Translations under genes and position numbers: made by a program
In this document: in pieces, positions 42,597 through 49,351 of the stretch
How positions within the stretch are numbered: the stretch's first letter is position 1
Layout of the letters: the number at the start of each line of letters is the position of its first letter
Notes under the pieces: model-generated
Database searches by the model: none
Told to the model about the DNA's origin: nothing
The model's input: the letters and a program-made list of their open reading frames with translations, nothing else
Assembly (NCBI GenBank): GCA_027014155.1
Contig: JALWEG010000042.1
Span: 24,321-88,320, forward strand
Origin: Aquificaceae bacterium
Lineage (GTDB): Bacteria > Aquificota > Aquificia > Aquificales > Aquificaceae
Direction of reading: 5' to 3'
Length of the DNA: 64,000 bases

Positions 42597-43265
42597 ATGC
42601 TGGTTTTTGACGTAAAATGTCCCCACTGCTTCAGGGACGTTGTCTTCAACGGCTACCACATTCTTCCTTGGGGACATCCCGCATACTCCCCCACGCTCCG
42701 AGAGGGTCGCTACGCCATCTTTGCTCAATGTCCCAAGTGCCACAAAGCCGTTATCGGAATCACCGGCTTTATCAGAGGTGACCAAGCCCGGCGACTTGAA
42801 GAACTCATTGGGGAACGGGGAAGCCATCAGGTTTTGATAACCGACATCTACCCCAAACCTCCTCCTATTTACTATGAAGAGGCAGTCCCCGATAGCGTTA
42901 GAGATGCATTCAAAGAGGCTCAGGTTACTTTTAGAGCAGGAGCGTTCAGGTCTGCCGCTATGATGTGCAGGGCAGTCCTTGAGAGCGCCCTCAAGATTTA
43001 CCTCAAAGAACTCTTTAACCTTTCCGACGGCAAAGTACGTAAGCTTGGGCTTAAAGGTTCTATAGACTACCTCATTGAAAAGTGCGTTCTCCCCGAGCCT
43101 ATGGGTGACTGGGCGCACCACATCAGACTCTTGGGCAACGAAGCTGTCCACGAGCTTTCCGCTAACAAAGAAGAAGCCGAGGAACTCATAGGCTTTACCA
43201 TCTTCACCCTTGAATATCTTTTCGCTCTTCCCTGTAAGCTCCAAAGAGCCATGCGTAAGGTCTAA
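42597..43265 (+). CDS. DUF4145 (HEPN-like) protein with zinc ribbon
   Basis: About 223 aa. The N-terminal zinc-ribbon has CPHC and CPKC, and the C-terminal domain has the DUF4145 pattern: GAFRSAAMMCRAVLESALK and IRLLGNEAVHEL. DUF4145 belongs to the HEPN-like helical domains, often found in defence proteins. The gene runs opposite to the Cro-to-primase operon in which it is embedded, so it looks like a later insertion (moron). The start at 42597 is preferred; an ATG nine codons earlier is open. Confidence 0.8.
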   Translation: MLVFDVKCPHCFRDVVFNGYHILPWGHPAYSPTLREGRYAIFAQCPKCHKAVIGITGFIRGDQARRLEELIGERGSHQVLITDIYPKPPPIYYEEAVPDSVRDAFKEAQVTFRAGAFRSAAMMCRAVLESALKIYLKELFNLSDGKVRKLGLKGSIDYLIEKCVLPEPMGDWAHHIRLLGNEAVHELSANKEEAEELIGFTIFTLEYLFALPCKLQRAMRKV

Positions 43266-43272
43266 CTCCGCC

Positions 43273-43533
43273 TTACTTACTGACACCCTCTTCCTCCTTT
43301 TGTAGATTAGAAAGTATGAAGGATTTAAGGAATGCCTCTGGCGGAACTTCCCTACCCGTTATCTCCGAATACGAGAGAGCCTTTGAGTATGCGTCTATTT
43401 TTTTACCTTCTACGAAAACTCTGTATAGCTGGCGTGTGCTTTTCCCTGTTCTTTTTGACAAGTTATTAATCGCTTCGTATATCCCCATTCCAAGGTGCTT
43501 CCTGTATTCTTCAAACCATTCTCTTGGGGTCAT
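43273..43533 (-). CDS. Cro-like small protein of the lysis-lysogeny switch
   Basis: An 86-aa protein (start MTPREWFEEYRKHLG) with a helix-turn-helix-like centre (AINNLSKRTGKSTRQLYRVF, in part SKRTGKSTRQLYR). It is the first gene of the leftward early operon, divergent from the CI-like repressor. The promoter is so close that the message would have almost no leader. Assignment as Cro is from position and the weak HTH match. Confidence 0.65.
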   Translation of the reverse strand: MTPREWFEEYRKHLGMGIYEAINNLSKRTGKSTRQLYRVFVEGKKIDAYSKALSYSEITGREVPPEAFLKSFILSNLQKEEEGVSK

Positions 43534-43543
43534 TACTTTAGTA

Positions 43544-43585
43544 ATTATACGACGCTTTATGTCGTTGTCAAGTATGAGATGACAA
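43544..43585 (-). promoter_or_regulatory. Early leftward promoter and operator of the genetic switch
   Basis: On the minus strand TTGACA (43566-43571) and TATAAT (43544-43549), 16 bases apart, are consensus boxes. The inverted repeat TTGTCA-N9-TGACAA (43565-43585) overlaps the -35 box and would be a natural site for a repressor dimer. Transcription would begin about 4-5 bases before the Cro-like ATG. Confidence 0.7.
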
Positions 43586-43631
43586 TATGAGCCGTTGTAT
43601 TGATGTGCCAAGGTATGACATATTAAGAGAC

Positions 43632-44300
43632 ATGCCCCAAAAAGAGGCATTGTATAAAGTTGAAGGAGTTCTTCTCCGTCAGCTCAGAAAACAACTGAAC
43701 TTAACGCAAAAAGAAATGGCAGATAAGCTGGGCATTTCCTTAAGACAGTATCAAAGATATGAAGCTGGGGAGCAAGACCCTGCTCAAAGTGATTTTTTAA
43801 GAGCTTTGTCCTCTGTGGTAGGTTTTTCGGTAGAGAAGCTAAGAAATTACTTCGGAGGGCTTCCCCTCGTGCAATCTACAACAAAGTGGGCGCATGTTCC
43901 TGTTTTTGAATCTGTTGGTGCAGGGATATGGCAGGGAAGTGAAGAATTTCCTATAGAATATATAGATGTGCCTATAGAAGTAATGAAACGGAAGGGAGTA
44001 CCGCCCGAAAGAGTTATAGGCATAAGGGTTGTAGGCAATAGTATGGAACCAGAAATTAAAGATGGAGATATTATTTTAGTTGCTGACCCTTCTTATGTCC
44101 GTCCTAACTCTGGGGACAATGTGGTAGTATGGCTAAACGGTGATGGTGTAGTGAAAGTATATAAAGAAATAAATGGAGGCATTCTTTTAATAAGCACTAA
44201 TCCTATGTACTCTGGAGAAAATAAAGAAATTTTTATCCCTAAAGCTAAGCTTAAAGATACAGTAATAGCTAAAGTTATTGGATTATATAGAAGCTATTAA
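43632..44300 (+). CDS. CI/LexA-like phage repressor with S24 self-cleavage domain
   Basis: From the chosen ATG, 222 aa. The HTH is LNLTQKEMADKLGISLRQYQ in part (about 22-41). The S24 protease has the cleavage-type Ala97-Gly98 in SVGAGIW, Ser137 in VVGNSMEP and Lys175 in DGVVKVY, the catalytic dyad. RecA after DNA damage would trigger self-cleavage and induction. An earlier in-frame ATG at 43587 would add 15 residues but overlap the switch region. Confidence 0.9.
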   Translation: MPQKEALYKVEGVLLRQLRKQLNLTQKEMADKLGISLRQYQRYEAGEQDPAQSDFLRALSSVVGFSVEKLRNYFGGLPLVQSTTKWAHVPVFESVGAGIWQGSEEFPIEYIDVPIEVMKRKGVPPERVIGIRVVGNSMEPEIKDGDIILVADPSYVRPNSGDNVVVWLNGDGVVKVYKEINGGILLISTNPMYSGENKEIFIPKAKLKDTVIAKVIGLYRSY

Positions 44301-44330
44301 GATAAACAATCGGCAAAGTCGTCAGGAAGC

Positions 44331-44359
44331 TATCCTAATGCGCCGTGTGGAGTTGAAAG
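44331..44359 (+). repeat. Solitary CRISPR-repeat-like unit
   Basis: The 29 bases contain CCTAATG (44334-44340) and CCGTGTGGAGTTGAAA (44343-44358). From memory, these two blocks, with two bases between, match the Aquifex-type CRISPR repeat at about 24 of 29 positions. There is only one copy, no array and no cas gene. It lies 31 bases after the repressor stop and before the next gene's ribosome binding site, so it would be transcribed with the repressor. Confidence 0.6.
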
Positions 44360-44390
44360 ATGGACGTGGAGTAGAGGAAGGAGGTGTGAG

Positions 44391-45065
44391 ATGTATTCAG
44401 TGCGCTACTATCAGCTTGAACGTGAGATGCCAAATCTGGAAATAGGACAGGAGGTTATTACCACCCACCAGAGAGGTATAGACGGTTTAGGAGACGATGA
44501 GCCTCGCACAAAAATGAAGTTCTTAGGTAAATCCGAAAACGAATTATTTAACAAGTACTTGATAATACACGAACATGTCGTAGAAGTTCATGGTAGGTAT
44601 AAGAACAAACCGATAAAGTATTACATAGCCGAGGAGGAAGTAGAAGTCTATAAGCATGTAGATGAGCAGTTCTTGATAGCGAAAGGCAGAGGACGGACAG
44701 TCACTACTGCTTTTGAGACTCTCAGGGCAGACAAAAAGCTTAGCTTTGTGAATTACGAAGTTGATGTGCTTACTTTAAAAAGAGATTTAAGGGAAGGTAA
44801 TGTAAAAGGAGGCTGGTTTAGCGACCTAAATCAAGAAAATGTGGAAACCGCCGGTATATTTGGAGGCTCTGTTGACCAGAGCGATTTATGGGACGAATTA
44901 GAGTCTACAGGTAATCTTACCGCACTCGTTATAGAAGTAGCACGCAGAAGCTTTATGATAACACGCAAAGGGGTTATCGTAATGTATAAACCGTGGGATG
45001 AGCGGCACTCATTAGAAGAGATTCTTGAGGTCATAAGCATAATTCGTCCTTACTTTATAATTTAA
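44391..45065 (+). CDS. Accessory protein downstream of repressor, unknown
   Basis: A 224-aa soluble alpha/beta protein starting MYSVRYYQLE. No domain recognised (SFMITRKGVIVMYKPW near the end is a beta-hairpin-like segment). GGAAGGAGG lies before the ATG. The next gene, encoding a membrane protein, begins 7 bases after the stop, so the two likely work together as a lysogen-expressed pair. Confidence 0.75.
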   Translation: MYSVRYYQLEREMPNLEIGQEVITTHQRGIDGLGDDEPRTKMKFLGKSENELFNKYLIIHEHVVEVHGRYKNKPIKYYIAEEEVEVYKHVDEQFLIAKGRGRTVTTAFETLRADKKLSFVNYEVDVLTLKRDLREGNVKGGWFSDLNQENVETAGIFGGSVDQSDLWDELESTGNLTALVIEVARRSFMITRKGVIVMYKPWDERHSLEEILEVISIIRPYFII

Positions 45066-45072
45066 AGGTAAG

Positions 45073-45816
45073 ATGTGGGGGAAATTTGGTCTTTTCTTTT
45101 TAGGCTATGTTATAGTTGCATTCCCTACATACCTTCTGCTTAAAGCCATACCTGACGAAGATTCCAAGCAAGTCTTACTACTGTCTATACCCGGTGTTAT
45201 AAACGGGCTTGTCTTTATATTCCAAGAGGTTTTAAAAAGGTCGCTTACATGGCATAAACTCAAGCATTTCTTTTCGGATAACCCTATACATTGGAGAGTA
45301 ATACTTGACTTTAAGGGAGGTGGTTATCTTGACTTTTCAGAGCTGGAAAGGGCTATCAATAAAGCGTTAGACAGAGAATACAACGTTGAGGTGCACCACC
45401 ACGGAGACGATAAGCTGATTCTGATGGTAGGCGGTGTAATGGTAACTCTTTCACAAACATCTTCCCCCCCTTTTGAAGCACACGAAAATGAACCTATAAC
45501 CCTTAAAGCAACCTTAGAAGCAGAGAGTCCATTAAAGACATTCAAAAGAAAACACTACGATAAACTTATAAAAAGGCTTATATACCTACTAACAGAGGAT
45601 TATGATTTTACCTTAAAGAAGGCGGCACTCCGATACATGAACATTAAGCCTAAGTTTATTGAAGAGCTTGAAGAGAAAGAAATGCTTAAGGTAACTGATT
45701 ACAAGGTTATGTTTGAAAAATCTTCCGATATAAACCTTTACACAAAAAACAGGGATTTAGTTTGCGTAGGGAATAACTTGGACAAGTGCTTTATGAGGCT
45801 GGAAGCCTTAGTTTGA
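45073..45816 (+). CDS. Membrane protein of the lysogen-expressed pair, unknown
   Basis: A 247-aa protein with two N-terminal membrane helices (FLGYVIVAFPTYLLLKA and VLLLSIPGVINGLVFIF) and a long cytoplasmic part. No family recognised. It is the last gene of the rightward repressor transcript; its stop lies just before the first palindromic repeat at 45828. A membrane protein paired with a soluble protein in a lysogen could be an exclusion system, but this is inference. Confidence 0.7.
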   Translation: MWGKFGLFFLGYVIVAFPTYLLLKAIPDEDSKQVLLLSIPGVINGLVFIFQEVLKRSLTWHKLKHFFSDNPIHWRVILDFKGGGYLDFSELERAINKALDREYNVEVHHHGDDKLILMVGGVMVTLSQTSSPPFEAHENEPITLKATLEAESPLKTFKRKHYDKLIKRLIYLLTEDYDFTLKKAALRYMNIKPKFIEELEEKEMLKVTDYKVMFEKSSDINLYTKNRDLVCVGNNLDKCFMRLEALV

Positions 45817-45827
45817 GATGCATCCAA

Positions 45828-45852
45828 CCCCAACCCCCACAGGCGTGGGGTG
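45828..45852. repeat. 25-bp palindromic direct repeat, left copy
   Basis: Contains CCCCCACAGGCGTGGGG, a 6-bp stem CCCCAC/GTGGGG with an AGGC loop. The same 25 bases with one change occur at 47527-47551 in the same orientation. Between convergent genes it could end transcription, but no T-run follows. See the finding on the HEPN cassette. Confidence 0.75.
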
Positions 45853-45857
45853 GTGTA

Positions 45858-46301
45858 TTAACTAATAATTTTTCTGTAAGCTTTTTCAAAAGCCTTTTCT
45901 ACCCTATCAGGGTGTAGGCTTCGGACGTGAGCTATAAAGTCTATAAGTTTCTCGTGGAGCTTTAAGGCTTCCTCGTATAAAGTCTCATTTACATTCCTAA
46001 CAATTTCGTAATCTGATAACTTTCTATATTCATGCAAAGCCTCCAGATGTTCCCCTGCACTTTTCTTCAAGAAAAAGGTAGCTTGTTTAACCAAAGCATG
46101 CACCTTCGGAGACTCTTTTATAAGTGCGTTTCTATACAAACTATCAATAGGGAGCTTTCTTTTGTATATTTCCCTAAGCTCCAAGAAGACCGAATAATAG
46201 AGCCTGCTTATGGCGGTTCTGAAATTGGTATCGTTTACATGCTCTAAGTTATTAACTACCATGGGGGCAAACTTTTGAAAGCCGATAGATACCCTGTTCA
46301 T
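45858..46301 (-). CDS. HEPN-domain protein (UPF0332-like)
   Basis: A 147-aa helical protein with the HEPN pattern AISRLYYSVFLELREIY and YRKLSDYEIV (the R-x-x-x-DY region of UPF0332-type HEPN). HEPN proteins are often RNases in toxin-antitoxin or abortive-infection systems; a clear R-x4-6-H catalytic motif is not obvious. Its ATG overlaps the previous gene's stop (ATGA). Last of a three-gene leftward cassette. Confidence 0.72.
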   Translation of the reverse strand: MNRVSIGFQKFAPMVVNNLEHVNDTNFRTAISRLYYSVFLELREIYKRKLPIDSLYRNALIKESPKVHALVKQATFFLKKSAGEHLEALHEYRKLSDYEIVRNVNETLYEEALKLHEKLIDFIAHVRSLHPDRVEKAFEKAYRKIIS

Positions 46302-46585
46302 CGGATAGAAAAGAGAACGTAATCAACCTCTTCGTTATCTAAAAAGTCATCCGGAATGAGCTTTTCCGCAAGCTCCCCTCTTAACTCTACCCTTTCGTCA
46401 ACCGTAAGCGGCTCTTTGGCCTTGATATTGAACTCTAACACCGTTTCCCCAAAGCTTTCTTTAAAGACAGGCTTAACCTCCGTGAACCTTTCATCTTTTT
46501 TAAGACCCTCGTATATCTGCCTAATGTAAGGATTTCTCTTTACCAGCTCCTTTCCCTTCACTATTCCCTTTGCGAAAGAATACAT
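46298..46585 (-). CDS. Small protein upstream of HEPN gene, unknown
   Basis: A 95-aa charged alpha/beta protein (TVLEFNIKAKEPLTVDERVEL). Not a recognisable MNT-type antitoxin (no GSxxxG). Being coupled to the HEPN gene, it is a partner or antitoxin candidate. Confidence 0.65.
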   Translation of the reverse strand: MYSFAKGIVKGKELVKRNPYIRQIYEGLKKDERFTEVKPVFKESFGETVLEFNIKAKEPLTVDERVELRGELAEKLIPDDFLDNEEVDYVLFSIR

Positions 46586-46608
46586 ACTTATTAATGTATC
46601 AACATCTA

Positions 46609-47481
46609 TTAGGGGAACAACCTTTGATTTTCAAACTCCCTCGGAATGTGATTATGAACCTTGATAATCGTGTAATCTTCGTTGAGGTAAACTCCCAGCT
46701 CCTTGTCAAGCACCTGCTTTATCTCAAGGTCAACTAACAGCTTGTCCCCCTTCCCAAACCTTTCTCCCTTGTCTATTTTCACAAAGAACTCCTTATCTTT
46801 GAGGTATGCAGAAATCTTATTACCTTCATAAACAAATTCCCATTTTCTATTAGGTTCAAAAACAACTTTGACTATAACCAAGAGCTGATTAGTCTTTGTA
46901 ATAGTTTGTATGTCCTCTGCCAGCAGTGGGTTATCTTCCATCAGGTAGCCAAATTCTTCTCTGTCAAAGGTAAGCCTTTCGTCTTCCCCCGTGCTTATCT
47001 CTATACCCTTTACGCCGGGTTCTTCAGCCAGCGGCTCTACTATTTCTTCCATAAGGCGGTCTATACTCTCGCTTTTTATAGCTAATCTGTAAGCCTCAAC
47101 AGGCACGGTAATGTAGTTTCCGTTTACGTTGTAAATGACTACACTTTTACCGTTTTCCTCCACCTTTGAGGGCGGTTCCCCTCTCAGATGTCTCTTTATA
47201 AGCAACAAGGCAAAGGTAATCAGCAGAAGGTCTTTTATGTTATCAACGCCAAATATCTGTTTGATTTGGTCTATTACCGAAAGGACAGCCTGTAGCTCTA
47301 CTATAAAGCTCCCTCTTTCTGCTTTATTTATGTGTATGTGCAGTTTTTTATCTCTGAACTGAGGTAGCTCGCTTTTTACCTCTTCAATCAGCGAAACGAA
47401 GTTAAGTAAAGAGGTAAGCAACGCAGAAGCTGATACGCTTTCAGTTTGCCCCTCATAAACTATGCGTATGGTTTCCGACAT
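46609..47481 (-). CDS. First protein of the HEPN cassette, unknown
   Basis: A 290-aa protein starting MSETIRIVYEGQTESVSASALLTSL, with a pattern (KAERGSFIVELQAVL then a hydrophobic LLLITFALLLIKRHL) that recurs in uncharacterised proteins of mobile elements. The C-terminal half is beta-rich (VVFEPNRKWEFVYEGNKISAYLKDKEFFVKI, in part). The start at 47481 follows a promoter so closely that the message is nearly leaderless. Confidence 0.7.
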   Translation of the reverse strand: MSETIRIVYEGQTESVSASALLTSLLNFVSLIEEVKSELPQFRDKKLHIHINKAERGSFIVELQAVLSVIDQIKQIFGVDNIKDLLLITFALLLIKRHLRGEPPSKVEENGKSVVIYNVNGNYITVPVEAYRLAIKSESIDRLMEEIVEPLAEEPGVKGIEISTGEDERLTFDREEFGYLMEDNPLLAEDIQTITKTNQLLVIVKVVFEPNRKWEFVYEGNKISAYLKDKEFFVKIDKGERFGKGDKLLVDLEIKQVLDKELGVYLNEDYTIIKVHNHIPREFENQRLFP

Positions 47482-47487
47482 AAAACA

Positions 47488-47516
47488 ATAATATCCCCAT
47501 ATCTCCACTTTGTCTA
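47488..47516 (-). promoter_or_regulatory. Promoter of the HEPN cassette
   Basis: On the minus strand TAGACA (47511-47516), 17 bases, then TATTAT (47488-47493), with the first gene's ATG only 7 bases later. It lies between the right palindromic repeat and the cassette, so repeat, promoter and genes may have moved together. Confidence 0.6.
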
Positions 47517-47526
47517 TTTCTTTCTC

Positions 47527-47551
47527 CCCCAACCCCCACAGGCATGGGGTG
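47527..47551. repeat. 25-bp palindromic direct repeat, right copy
   Basis: Same as 45828-45852 apart from one base (CAGGCA in place of CAGGCG). It lies just upstream of the cassette promoter, so it is not where a terminator for the cassette would be. Confidence 0.75.
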
Positions 47552-47581
47552 TAATGCTACGGCTCAATATGTCATTTACAC

Positions 47582-47610
47582 TTAACACACGACAAATTAT
47601 GTCATATATT
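47582..47610 (+). promoter_or_regulatory. Rightward promoter with repeated TATGTCAT sites
   Basis: TTAACA (47582-47587), 17 bases, TATATT (47605-47610). TATGTCAT occurs at 47568 and 47598, 30 bp apart, so one protein could bind both. AAAGGAGGTGGAG and an ATG follow at 47638, but the frame after it runs antisense to a better gene. Confidence 0.55.
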
Positions 47611-47670
47611 TATCCCTACCAACCAAAGGAGGTGGAGATGGAACAGACAGAGGCCGGCAAGAACAAAAAC

Positions 47671-48207
47671 TCAGGACTCAAGCGCACGCTTCCACTCTTC
47701 CAAGGCACTAACGGAAGCGTTATTCACCCTTCTTTGAAAATCAATCTGAAACTTCTTCCATTCCTCAATATCCACCTTTTGCTCATCAACAGGTATAAGC
47801 TCCAGATGTTCTCCGAACTTATCCGGCATTCTGTAAATAACCACACTCCCAACGGGAGTGGTGTAAACCTTGCTATCTGCAGGTTTCCCGTATCTACGGA
47901 TACACTCCCAAAACCCGGAATAAACCGCACGCTCCTTCTCCTGTTCACATTCCCACTTAGCCACAACCCTGTCATCAATAGACAGTCTGTAAGAAATTAC
48001 AGCGGCAACGGGAAGGATAACGGACATAAGAGCAAGGAATCCCAAGCTATTGAAAACCTCAAGAAGCATAGGAAGAGCCTTGCTGGATGCCAGAAAAACC
48101 AGCGCTACGTAAAGGAAATACCACCAAAAGTACTTACCCCATCTCATGACGTCCTCCATCTTACTCGTAAAAGCAAGCCATTTGAGGACGCCCTTGATGG
48201 TGTCCAT
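47671..48207 (-). CDS. Membrane protein, unknown
   Basis: A 178-aa protein with two N-terminal membrane helices (YFWWYFLYVALVFLASS; LLEVFNSLGFLALMSVILPVAAVIS) and a soluble C terminus rich in Trp/Lys/Glu. No family recognised. Start at the ATG after AAGGGGGGTAGGG. It lies opposite to the recombination genes and seems to interrupt the leader of the rightward operon. A superinfection-exclusion role is possible but unproven. Confidence 0.7.
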   Translation of the reverse strand: MDTIKGVLKWLAFTSKMEDVMRWGKYFWWYFLYVALVFLASSKALPMLLEVFNSLGFLALMSVILPVAAVISYRLSIDDRVVAKWECEQEKERAVYSGFWECIRRYGKPADSKVYTTPVGSVVIYRMPDKFGEHLELIPVDEQKVDIEEWKKFQIDFQRRVNNASVSALEEWKRALES

Positions 48208-48314
48208 AGCCCTACCCCCCTTGGAGCGGTTTTCCGCCGCTCCATACATAAATATACCCCAAACTCATCAATTTGCCCTTATAGGCATAAAAAACCACTT
48301 AAGGAGGTGGAGCT
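48208..48314. promoter_or_regulatory. Intergenic region between divergent genes
   Basis: An inverted repeat GGAGCGGTTTTCCGCCGCTCC (written in part: GGAGCG and CGCTCC arms near 48225-48243) and an AT-rich stretch follow, with AAGGAGGTGGAG before the next ATG. No clear promoter pair seen. Confidence 0.35.
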
Positions 48315-48626
48315 ATGAAGGCAGTACAAATACTCCAAAGGCGGCAGGTGGACGAGGAGATTTACCGCCTTGCCGGACGCATCAAAACCGCTTACAGAGG
48401 CATAAAAGAGGGGCGAAAAATATACGCCCCAAAAGCCTTAGAGGCATTAGACAGACACAAAAAACGATTATACCGCCTTTTGGGAGAAGACTTGACATCC
48501 TCTCAAAGAGAGGACGTTCAGGGATTGATAGAAGATGTAGAAGAGTTGATACACCACATAGAGAATCTGATGGAAGAAGATTTCCATCGCAACATGGGAG
48601 AAGCGATAGCGAGGTCAGAACCGTGA
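48315..48626 (+). CDS. Phage protein upstream of annealase, unknown
   Basis: A 103-aa helical, basic protein (RLAGRIKTAYRGIKEGRKI; DVEELIHHIENLMEED). AAGGAGGTGGAG is well placed. First reliable gene of the rightward recombination operon; its stop overlaps the GTG of the next small gene. Confidence 0.65.
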   Translation: MKAVQILQRRQVDEEIYRLAGRIKTAYRGIKEGRKIYAPKALEALDRHKKRLYRLLGEDLTSSQREDVQGLIEDVEELIHHIENLMEEDFHRNMGEAIARSEP

Positions 48627-48781
48627 ACCCCCTCACTTCCCTCCTGCTCCTTCTTTTTCTCCTTTTTATGGTGGAGCAGAGCAGAGAGATAAAAAAGCTC
48701 AAGGCAGAGATACAAAAGCTTAAAAAACCACACAAGGCGTGGGTAGTGGAACTCCAAAAACTACCCCCGCCGAGGAGGTAG
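48623..48781 (+). CDS. Small membrane protein with GTG start
   Basis: 52 aa: one hydrophobic helix (LTSLLLLLFLLFMV) then a basic amphipathic tail (REIKKLKAEIQKLKK). The GTG overlaps the previous stop (GTGA), and the following gene begins 4 bases after its stop with GAGGAGG, so it fits the operon. Too short to identify; spanin- or holin-like in form. Confidence 0.55.
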   Translation: MNPLTSLLLLLFLLFMVEQSREIKKLKAEIQKLKKPHKAWVVELQKLPPPRR

Positions 48782-48785
48782 AGCT

Positions 48786-49109
48786 ATGTTCGCAAAAATT
48801 GAACAAGCCCTAAAGACGGCAGACCTTTGGACCTTGTCAGAGCTGTATCTACAAGCCACCAAAGAGCTTGTAGCCAAAGAGAAAGCCTACGCACAGGCAA
48901 AGCTCAAGCACCTTGATTTCAACTCCAGAGCCGCACTTGACAAACAAGAACTTGCCATGCTCCAAGAGAATCCCGAACTCAGACAGCTCAGCGAGGAGAT
49001 AGCAGAACTCAAAGCTCTTATCAAGTGTATCAACTTCTGCGCAGAACAAATAAAGGTCGGCTTGGCATTAGGCAAGTTTGAAAGAGTGATAAAGGAGGTA
49101 TTGCAATGA
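48786..49109 (+). CDS. Phage helical protein, unknown
   Basis: A 107-aa helical protein (LYLQATKELVAKEKAYAQAKL). GAGGAGG precedes the ATG. Position before the annealase suggests a recombination helper. Overlaps the next gene by four bases. Confidence 0.65.
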   Translation: MFAKIEQALKTADLWTLSELYLQATKELVAKEKAYAQAKLKHLDFNSRAALDKQELAMLQENPELRQLSEEIAELKALIKCINFCAEQIKVGLALGKFERVIKEVLQ

Positions 49110-49351
49110 TTGCAGAAAGGCTGGTAATAGAAGACGGCACGGGCAGAATGACGCTCCCTTTTGACAGGGAGCACTTTTCCGTGTCTAACGGCAGGATTAT
49201 CCTGCGTTTCCCCGGCACCATAGAGATTTATCGCCTCAAGTACATCAGAACTTTCAAAAACGGCAAAGAGGAAGGCGTTGAATACGTTGCCGGGGAATGC
49301 CTTAGGTGTTTAAAGCTTGGCGACTATCAAAATCAGGAGGTGCTGATATGA
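49106..49351 (+). CDS. Small phage protein, unknown
   Basis: An 81-aa beta-rich protein (GRMTLPFDREHFSVSNGRIILRF, in part) ending with CLRCLKLGDY. No family recognised. It is coupled to flanking genes by 4-base overlaps. Confidence 0.6.
   Translation: MIAERLVIEDGTGRMTLPFDREHFSVSNGRIILRFPGTIEIYRLKYIRTFKNGKEEGVEYVAGECLRCLKLGDYQNQEVLI

Noticed and set aside
42594..43286. Minus-strand frame of 230 aa over the DUF4145 gene
   Set aside because: Antisense shadow; the plus strand has CxxC motifs and the DUF4145 pattern.
45828..45852. Ordinary Rho-independent terminator
   Set aside because: No T-run follows the stem on either strand, and the second copy lies upstream of a promoter. Not fully excluded; kept as a repeat.
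47638..48318. Plus-strand frame of 227 aa with strong ribosome binding site and stop overlapping the next ATG
   Set aside because: Its residue mix (Asn, His, Pro, Ser-rich) looks like an antisense reading, while the minus strand gives a membrane protein with normal composition. The start signals are kept as a finding.
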